Source: an uncultured Elusimicrobia bacterium (GTDB lineage Bacteria; Elusimicrobiota; Elusimicrobia; UBA1565; UBA9628). From it: 50,393 nt of DNA. The stretch covers positions 1 through 50,393 of the forward strand of contig CAIKVT010000028.1 of the NCBI GenBank assembly GCA_903830945.1, read 5' to 3'. A program made the translations under genes and the position numbers. The notes under the pieces are model-generated. The model was not told where the DNA came from, did not search any database, and worked only from the letters and a program-made list of their open reading frames with translations. Positions 44,755 to 50,393 of the stretch are shown here, piece after piece (within the stretch, counting starts at the first letter, position 1; each line of letters begins with the position of its first letter).

Positions 44755-47364
44755 CTACCGGTTGAACCGGCCCGGCCAATTCAAGAACTGCATCTGGATG
44801 GCCGGGGTCAAGGTCAAGGACGCGCTCGTGGTGCGCAGCATGCCGCCGCTGATGCCGGTGATGCGCAAGGTGCGGGTCCCGAGGTAAGCCGAGCGTCTGG
44901 AGACCACCTGAAGGACGCAAGTGCCCTGCCCCACGACCAAGGACGGGCTGAAGCTCGCGGTGCTCCCGATGGGTAGACCGCTGACCCGCAGCGAGACGAT
45001 GCCCGAGAACCCTCCCGAGGCATTGACCGTCACGGTGTAGGAGGCGGTAGTCCCGGCGGGAGCCGCCTGGGAGGCCGGCGCGACGGACAGGGAGAAGCCG
45101 GAAGGCAGAGAGCTCACGGTCAAGACCGCGGAGGCGCTGTGGGTCAGGCCGGCCCCGGAACCAGTGATCCCAAGAGAGTAGGCGCCCGCGGGAGTGCTGC
45201 CCGACGTCGTGACGGCCAGGGCGGATGATCCCGAGCCGTTGACCAAAGCGGGGGTGAAGGTCGCCGTGGCGCCGGAAGGCAGGCCGGTGACATCCCAGGC
45301 CACGGCGCCCGTAAAACCGCCCGAGGCGGCCGCCGTGACGGTGTAGCTCGCGGCGCTGCCCTGCGCGATCGTCTGGGACGCCGGCGTCGCGGCCACCGAG
45401 AAATTCGGCGGCGCAGTCACGGTCAACGAGGCCGCGACAGCCTGGATCACGCTTGCGCTCGTGCCCCTGACGCTGAAAGCGTAGGTTCCCGGGGGAGTGC
45501 CGCCCGTGGTCGTGACGGCCAGGGCGGATGATCCCGCGCCGTTGACCAGGGCGGGGGTGAAGGTCGCCGTGGCGCCGGAGGGCAGGCCGGTGACTCCCAG
45601 GGTCACGGCGCCTGAGGAGCCGTCGGACGTGGCCACCGTGATGGTGTAGCCAGCGGAACTGCCCGCGACGACCGTTCGGGAGGGCGGCGCAGCCGAGAGG
45701 GAGAAGCCGGGAGGCAGCGCGCTCACGGCCAGGGTCACGGAGGCGCTGCGGGTCAGCCCGGCGCCGGCGCCGGTGACGGACAAAGCGTAAACGCCCGGTA
45801 AAGTGCTTCCGGAGGCAGCGATAGCCAAGGCGGATGATCCCGCGCCGTCGATCGAGGCGGGATTGAAGGTCGCCGTGGCGCCGGAGGGCAGGCCGGCCGC
45901 GGTCAGGGCCACCGCACCCGTAAATCCGCCGGTGGTCGTCACCGTGACGGAATAGCCCACCGGCGATCCTGGGGTGACCGTCTGGGATGCAGGCGTCGCG
46001 GCCATGGTGAAATCGGGAGCGGGCATGCAGTTTCTCACGGAGCGATTGAGGCTCAGACGGCCGCCCGAAACGGTACGGCCCTGAAGGGCGGGGATGACGT
46101 CGACGTTGGAGAGCAGGTTGGCTTTCACGCCCGCGGTATCCAGGCCGCAGCGGGAGAGCACCAAGGCCGCGGCCCCGGAGACGTGGGGGGTGGCCATGGA
46201 AGTGCCGCTGAGATATGCGTATTTTCCGCCGGGGACGGTGGAATAGATATTGACCCCCGGGGCCCCGAGGTGGACGGTGGTGCGGCCGTAGTTGGAGAAG
46301 GAGGCCATCGCGTCCTGGTTGTCCGTGGCTGCCACGGACAGCATGTTCGGGGCGGTGTAGCCGGCGGGATAGAAGCGGGAGGAATCGTTGTTCGCGCCGT
46401 TGTTTCCCGCCGCGGCCACGAAGAGCATGCCGTTGCTGTTGGCCCGATTGATCTCGTCGAGCATGGCCTGGGAGAATCCGCCGCCGCCCCAGCTGTTGCT
46501 GAGCACGCGCACATCGGCTCCGCTCGTGGCGGCGAAGGCCTGCTTGGCCTGGATGAGGAACTCGATCGCGTCGATGGCGTCGGCCAAAGAGCCCGAGCCG
46601 GAGCGGTTGAGGAATTTCGCGGCGATGATCTTCACGCCCCAGTTGACTCCGGCTACGCCCGCGCCGTTGTCGCCGACTGCGCCTATGGTGCCCGCGACAT
46701 GGGTGCCGTGCTGGTTGTCATCCATGGGGTTGCAGGTGTTGCTGATGGCGTTGTAGCCGTGGCTGCCGGCCGGGCAGGTGAGGCTGACGCCCCCGATCTT
46801 GACCGTGAAGGAGGCAGGGGCCGACCAGATGTTTGCGGCCAGGTCGGGATGGGTGTAGTCGACGCCGGTGTCCACGATTCCCACCGCGACGCCCGAGCCC
46901 GCGCCGGTGGCGACGTCCCAGGCCGGCTCCGCGCCGATGTCGGCTCCGGCCTTGCCGGCCGCGCCGCTGACGACCTGCCCGGTGTTATGCAGGCCCCAGA
47001 GCAATCCGTAGCTCGGGTCGTTTGGCGCGGCGACGGCCTCAACGATGTAGTTGGGCTCCACATACTCCACGTCCGACCGCGCGGACATCTCGCGAATCAT
47101 GTCAGAGGCGCTGCGGCTGCGCGAATGGGCTCGGTGGATGCCGACGCCACCGGCGGGACGCAGGGTGTCGAGGTCGTGGGTCCGGCGGGCCGCGGCGAAG
47201 ACCAGCTCGCTGTGGCCGCGGAACTTGACCAGGACCTCGCGGGGGGCGGCCGCCCGGCCCTGGAAGAACTCCGGGGCCTCCGCGCTGCGGGCCGGCCGGG
47301 CGAAGAGAAAAGACATCGCCGCCAGAGCGCCGGCGACCAGACGTCCCGAAATTCTCCTGGGCAT
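44755..47364 (-). CDS. Secreted subtilisin-like serine protease (S8) with four Ig-like repeats
   Basis: Start ATG 47364, with GGGAGA five bases ahead; the longer frame from 47394 is rejected. The product has 869 residues. A signal peptide ends PARSA (about residue 28), followed by an inhibitor-type propeptide (residues 40-110, VLVKFRG ... VEYVEPNYIVEA). The catalytic triad is D165 (VGIVDTGVDYTHPDL), H219 (HGTHVAGT) and S389 (GTSMATPHVSG), with the oxyanion Asn in AAGNNG near 321. From about residue 450 come four repeats of roughly 101 residues (ATPASQTVTPGS ... GLPSGATATF). It converges on the exoprotein operon. In Bordetella the subtilisin-like SphB1 trims FHA at the surface, so a processing role is possible here, not shown. 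Confidence 0.93.
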   Translation of the reverse strand: MPRRISGRLVAGALAAMSFLFARPARSAEAPEFFQGRAAAPREVLVKFRGHSELVFAAARRTHDLDTLRPAGGVGIHRAHSRSRSASDMIREMSARSDVEYVEPNYIVEAVAAPNDPSYGLLWGLHNTGQVVSGAAGKAGADIGAEPAWDVATGAGSGVAVGIVDTGVDYTHPDLAANIWSAPASFTVKIGGVSLTCPAGSHGYNAISNTCNPMDDNQHGTHVAGTIGAVGDNGAGVAGVNWGVKIIAAKFLNRSGSGSLADAIDAIEFLIQAKQAFAATSGADVRVLSNSWGGGGFSQAMLDEINRANSNGMLFVAAAGNNGANNDSSRFYPAGYTAPNMLSVAATDNQDAMASFSNYGRTTVHLGAPGVNIYSTVPGGKYAYLSGTSMATPHVSGAAALVLSRCGLDTAGVKANLLSNVDVIPALQGRTVSGGRLSLNRSVRNCMPAPDFTMAATPASQTVTPGSPVGYSVTVTTTGGFTGAVALTAAGLPSGATATFNPASIDGAGSSALAIAASGSTLPGVYALSVTGAGAGLTRSASVTLAVSALPPGFSLSAAPPSRTVVAGSSAGYTITVATSDGSSGAVTLGVTGLPSGATATFTPALVNGAGSSALAVTTTGGTPPGTYAFSVRGTSASVIQAVAASLTVTAPPNFSVAATPASQTIAQGSAASYTVTAAASGGFTGAVAWDVTGLPSGATATFTPALVNGSGSSALAVTTSGSTPAGAYSLGITGSGAGLTHSASAVLTVSSLPSGFSLSVAPASQAAPAGTTASYTVTVNASGGFSGIVSLRVSGLPIGSTASFSPSLVVGQGTCVLQVVSRRSAYLGTRTLRITGISGGMLRTTSASLTLTPAIQMQFLNWPGRFNR
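44790..46020 (-). repeat. Four tandem Ig-like repeats of about 305 bp
   Basis: Unit starts, on the plus-strand scale, are near 46010, 45705, 45405 and 45095. Each has SxTVxxGSxxxYTVTV, GLPSGATATFxPA and a closing VT strand. The middle copies are the most alike. Such modules usually space a catalytic domain from the surface or bind surfaces. Confidence 0.85.
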
Positions 47365-47410
47365 GATTGTCTCCCGCGAAAGATAATATATCAATTCTCG
47401 ACGGCTCCCG

Positions 47411-48427
47411 TCATAGAATCAGCATCGCGTCGCCGTAGGAGTAAAGGCGGTAGCGCTCGCGGAAAGCCTCCTGGTAGGCGCTCAAAAGGCGCAGGCGGCC
47501 TACGAAAGCCGCGGCCAAAAACAGCGGCGTGGACTTGGGCAGATGAAAATTCGTGATCAGTCCGCCGACCACCCGGAACTCATGGCCCGGATAGATGTAC
47601 AGGGAGGTCCAGCCCTCGCCGGGCCCGAAGCCTCCGGCCTGTCGGGCCAGGGTCTCCAGCGCCCGCGTGCTCGTCGTGCCCACGCTGAGCACCCGGCCGC
47701 CCTCGCGCGCGGTTCGAGCCACGAGCGCGGCGTCGGCTTCGGGCATGCGGTAATGCTCGGGCAGCATGGGGTGCAGGCGCGCGTCATCGGCGGTCACCGG
47801 CCGGAACGTGCCCCGGCCCACGTGCAAGGTGACCTTAGCCAGACGCACGCCCAGAGCGCGCAGCTCATCGAGCAGCCTGATCGTGAAGTGCAGGCCGGCC
47901 GTAGGCGCGGCGATGGAGCCCGCGGCCGCGGCATAAACCGTCTGGTAGCGTCGGATGTCGGCCGCCTCGGGCTGCCGACGACGCTTGAGGATGTAAGGCG
48001 GCAGGGGCGCGTGGCCGTGCTCAACGAGATAAGCCGACAGGTCGCAGCGGTCGAATCGGCAGAGGTATTCCCCGTCGTCGTTCAAGCCTTCCACCTGCGC
48101 CGCGGCGCCGCCGGGGAAGGACAGGCACATGCCGGCCTTGAGCCCGGAGGCCAGAGCGGTCCAGAACCCGGGCTCCAGCTCGCGCACCAGCAAAAGCTCC
48201 GCCTTGCCGCCCGTGGATTTTCGGCCCAGGAGGCGGCAAGGCAGGACCTTGGTCTCGTTGAGGACCAGGCAGTCGCCGGCGCGCAGGAACTTGGGCAGAT
48301 CGTAGAAATGCTGATGCCGGATCGCGGCCTGGGCACGGTCCAAGACCATCAGCCGCGCGCTGTCGCGCGGCTCGACTGCGGACGAGGCGATGAGCTCTTC
48401 CGGAAAAGGGAAGTCGAAATCAGACAA
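47411..48427 (-). CDS. queA: S-adenosylmethionine:tRNA ribosyltransferase-isomerase
   Basis: This enzyme converts preQ1-34 tRNA, the product of Tgt, to epoxyqueuosine, using the ribosyl part of S-adenosylmethionine. From TTG 48427 it has 338 residues and begins SDFDFPFPEELIA, as in the family, with GGGGGTGG seven bases ahead. GTG 48469 overlaps the spoIID stop (GTGA) and would add 14 Gly-rich residues. Landmarks: RDSARLMVLDR, VLNETKVLPCRL, KAELLLVRE, PTAGLHFT, VTLHVGRGTFRPV and TNFHLPKSTPLFL. The last gene of the ruvB-spoIID-queA run. Confidence 0.95.
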   Translation of the reverse strand: MSDFDFPFPEELIASSAVEPRDSARLMVLDRAQAAIRHQHFYDLPKFLRAGDCLVLNETKVLPCRLLGRKSTGGKAELLLVRELEPGFWTALASGLKAGMCLSFPGGAAAQVEGLNDDGEYLCRFDRCDLSAYLVEHGHAPLPPYILKRRRQPEAADIRRYQTVYAAAAGSIAAPTAGLHFTIRLLDELRALGVRLAKVTLHVGRGTFRPVTADDARLHPMLPEHYRMPEADAALVARTAREGGRVLSVGTTSTRALETLARQAGGFGPGEGWTSLYIYPGHEFRVVGGLITNFHLPKSTPLFLAAAFVGRLRLLSAYQEAFRERYRLYSYGDAMLIL

Positions 48428-48465
48428 CGGGAGGCCACCCCCGAGGACACCGTCGCCCCTATCGC

Positions 48466-49605
48466 TCACTCGTCCACCACGGACAAAGTCGAGCCGGGGA
48501 AATAGTAACGGAGGATCGTCTCGTACCTGAGGCCGGCCTCGGCCTGGATGCGCGCGCCCCATTGGCACAGGCCCACCCCGTGGCCCGAGCCCGTGCCCAC
48601 GAACTCCACCCCATGGCGCCGCAGCTTCGCCGAGCTCAGGCGCAGGCTGCGCAGGACCGTGGGCCCTGCGGCTTTACGGAACTCCTCGGCGCTCACCACG
48701 ACCGCCTTGCCGCCGATGTCGGCCAAGAAGGTGCGCACATAGCCCGCGCCATCGCGCCGGCCCAGGCGGAAGCTCTTGAGCTTGCCGCCGATCATGCGGC
48801 GGCTCTGCAGCGCCGCGAGCACGTCGGCCTTGGCGATGAGCACGGTCCAGCGCCCCAAGGGCGACTTCGGGCAGTAACGGTCCTTGACCCCGCGCAAAGG
48901 CCCGGGCGCGGCCGCGCCTGCGCCCCAGACCTGGCCGTAGTCCGCGGTGTGCCCGCCGCAGCAGGCGTGATAGTAGACGTCGAGGAGCTGACCCTTGAAG
49001 CCCAGGACCTCGCCGCGGGTCTCGGCCACGGCCCGGCGCACGGCCTCGTTCTCGGCGCCCACTCCGCCGTAGACCTGCGAGCGCGTGTCCGAGGTGAGGT
49101 CGAAGCCGGACTTGCGGTACTTACCGAGGTGATAATAGGCGAATGTGCGCGCCACCACGGCCTGCGCCTTGAGCGCCTCCCTCGGCCAGCCAGGCTCCAT
49201 CTCATGGGGCAGGACGCCGAGCAGGTACTCCTCCACGCCCATCTCGGCGACCACCGTCAGGCTCTCGTCGACGGCGGGCTGAACGATGAAGCTGCCCCGG
49301 TAGCGGCCCGGGCCGACCAGGATCGTGGCCTCGGGATCCTGCGGGACCAGCCGCGCCGGGCCCTGCAGACGATAGCGGCCGAAGACCAGGCCGTTGCCGT
49401 CGATCACAACGCGGTAATTCTTATACGGCAACAGGTCCTCCCGCCAACGGCCGGCCGCGTCGCGCAGGCTAAAGCGCCCCTCGGGCTTGATGGTGAGAGC
49501 GCGCACCCCGTGCAGGACGCCTATCTGGATGAGCCGCTCATTGTACACGGCCCTCGCCGGAAAAGAGGATAGGGCCAGCACCGCGGCCAGCAGCAGGGCA
49601 GGCAT
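48466..49605 (-). CDS. SpoIID/LytB-type lytic transglycosylase-like protein
   Basis: The 379-residue product has a signal peptide ending FPARA (about residue 19). The SpoIID domain core is VEEYLLGVLPHEMEPGWPREALKAQAVVARTFAYY around residues 124-157, with E135 at the catalytic Glu position. HACCGGHT at 213-220 and GSGHGVGLCQWGA near the C-terminus are the other family blocks. These proteins cut glycan strands of peptidoglycan lacking stem peptides; outside spore formers they act in cell division or wall turnover. It begins two bases after the ruvB stop. Its own stop lies close to the queA start, so the three genes are likely one transcript. Confidence 0.92.
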   Translation of the reverse strand: MPALLLAAVLALSSFPARAVYNERLIQIGVLHGVRALTIKPEGRFSLRDAAGRWREDLLPYKNYRVVIDGNGLVFGRYRLQGPARLVPQDPEATILVGPGRYRGSFIVQPAVDESLTVVAEMGVEEYLLGVLPHEMEPGWPREALKAQAVVARTFAYYHLGKYRKSGFDLTSDTRSQVYGGVGAENEAVRRAVAETRGEVLGFKGQLLDVYYHACCGGHTADYGQVWGAGAAAPGPLRGVKDRYCPKSPLGRWTVLIAKADVLAALQSRRMIGGKLKSFRLGRRDGAGYVRTFLADIGGKAVVVSAEEFRKAAGPTVLRSLRLSSAKLRRHGVEFVGTGSGHGVGLCQWGARIQAEAGLRYETILRYYFPGSTLSVVDE

Positions 49606-49607
49606 CT

Positions 49608-50393
49608 TCAGAACAGCTCGGGCTCCTTCTTGGGAGCCTTGCGGCCCAGGTGGGAGTAGCCCTTGGCCGTGACTACCCGGCCGCGGGGGGTGCGCGCGAT
49701 GAGGCCGGACTGGATGAGAAACGGCTCTGTCACGTCGGTCAGCGTGTCGATCTCCTCGTTGACGGCGATGGCCAGGTTCTCAACGCCCACGGGGCCGCCG
49801 CCGAACTTGTCGATGATGGCGGCCAGCAGCCGCCGGTCGGCCGCGTCAAGGCCGGCGGCGTCGACTTCGAGGCAGGCCAAGGCGTAACGCGCGATGTCGG
49901 CGGTGATGACGCCCTGGCCCTTGACCTGGGCGAAGTCCCGCACCCGGCGCAGCAGACGGTTGGCGATGCGCGGAGTGCCGCGGCAGCGCAGCGCGATCTC
50001 GCGGGCGCCGTCCGCTTCGGTCTTGATCTCCAGAATCGAGGCGGAGCGCCGGACGATAGCCTCGAGTTCCGCGGGTTCGTAGAAGCCCAGGTTGCCGATG
50101 ATGCCGAAGCGGTCGCGCAGCGGGCTGGTCAAGAGGCCCGCCCGGGTGGTGGCGCCGACCAAGGTGAAGCGCGGGATGGCCAGCTTCATGGTCGAGGCCG
50201 CGGGGCCCTTGCCCGTGGAGATGAAAAAGGTGAAGTCCTCCATGACCGGATAAAGGGCCTCCTCGACGATGGCGTTGAGGCGGTGGATCTCGTCGATGAA
50301 GAAGACGTCGCCTTCCACCAGGTCGGTGAGCACGGCCGCCAGGTCGCCGGCGCGCTCCAGGATGGGCCCCGACGAGGTGCGCAGGTTGGCGCC
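49608..50393 (-). CDS. ruvB: Holliday junction branch migration ATPase RuvB (5' part outside the window)
   Basis: The frame is open to the window edge, giving the last 261 residues; the Walker A region is missing. Present are the [19 protein letters not shown] block, Walker B with [12 protein letters not shown], the sensor segment [20 protein letters not shown], the arginine of that segment used across subunits, and the C-terminal winged helix ([15 protein letters not shown]). RuvB drives branch migration with RuvA at recombination junctions. In many bacteria it neighbours queA and tgt, and here spoIID and queA follow. Confidence 0.97.
   Translation of the reverse strand, partial: GANLRTSSGPILERAGDLAAVLTDLVEGDVFFIDEIHRLNAIVEEALYPVMEDFTFFISTGKGPAASTMKLAIPRFTLVGATTRAGLLTSPLRDRFGIIGNLGFYEPAELEAIVRRSASILEIKTEADGAREIALRCRGTPRIANRLLRRVRDFAQVKGQGVITADIARYALACLEVDAAGLDAADRRLLAAIIDKFGGGPVGVENLAIAVNEEIDTLTDVTEPFLIQSGLIARTPRGRVVTAKGYSHLGRKAPKKEPELF

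Noticed and set aside
46183-47556. 457-residue open frame opposite the subtilase
   Set aside because: It mirrors the protease catalytic domain, has no recognisable motifs, and would run through the protease promoter into queA.

Overview
This is a G+C-rich bacterial window, almost fully coding, from a diderm (Gram-negative-type) organism. The evidence for a second membrane is direct: an OmpA-type peptidoglycan-binding protein, a YadA-type trimeric autotransporter anchor, an FhaC/ShlB-type outer-membrane pore and a lipid-A-synthase N-terminal-like protein. No rRNA, tRNA or CRISPR was seen. The density of GT-C membrane proteins with TPR tails (TMTC-like) and the housekeeping set recall environmental Elusimicrobiota genomes. 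That placement is an inference from gene content, not proven by a marker.

Left part (1-8.3 kb). The window opens with the end of an unrecognised gene and a TPR protein that looks like the back half of a TMTC-type protein. Next comes a minus-strand run encoding a secreted protein of unknown family, a 1088-residue type Vc trimeric autotransporter adhesin and a beta-barrel protein with a Pro/Gln tail. A second minus-strand operon follows: MBL-fold hydrolase, tgt, OmpA-like protein.

Middle (8.4-24.5 kb). This is a glycoconjugate region with six complete GT-C-type multi-spanning membrane proteins (GT76/PIG-V-like, GT39-like, TMTC-like), a YfhO-like protein among them counted separately, and a polyprenyl-phosphate-sugar-type GT2 enzyme overlapping a lipid-A-synthase N-terminal-domain protein. 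Embedded in it is a tight plus-strand operon of a QueG-like Fe-S protein, a radical SAM/SPASM enzyme, a UbiA-family prenyltransferase and a TMTC-like protein. It is the least explained metabolic unit in the window.

Right part (24.5-47.4 kb). This is a two-partner-secretion (type Vb) locus. A promoter and a leader with a terminator-like hairpin precede a single gene of about 17 kb, encoding a filamentous-haemagglutinin-like exoprotein of about 5,640 residues with some 45 repeats. It is followed by its TpsB transporter and a parvulin-type periplasmic PPIase, closed by a strong intrinsic terminator. A subtilisin-like secreted protease with four Ig-like repeats converges on this operon. The set parallels the parts used for Bordetella FHA (FhaB, FhaC, Par27, SphB1), gathered here in one place.

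Right edge (47.4-50.4 kb). A minus-strand run ruvB-spoIID/lytB-queA. In many bacteria ruvB, queA and tgt are neighbours. Here queA and tgt point the same way but are about 40 kb apart, so the surface and glycosylation region may have been inserted into, or moved between, an ancestral ruvB-queA-tgt cluster.
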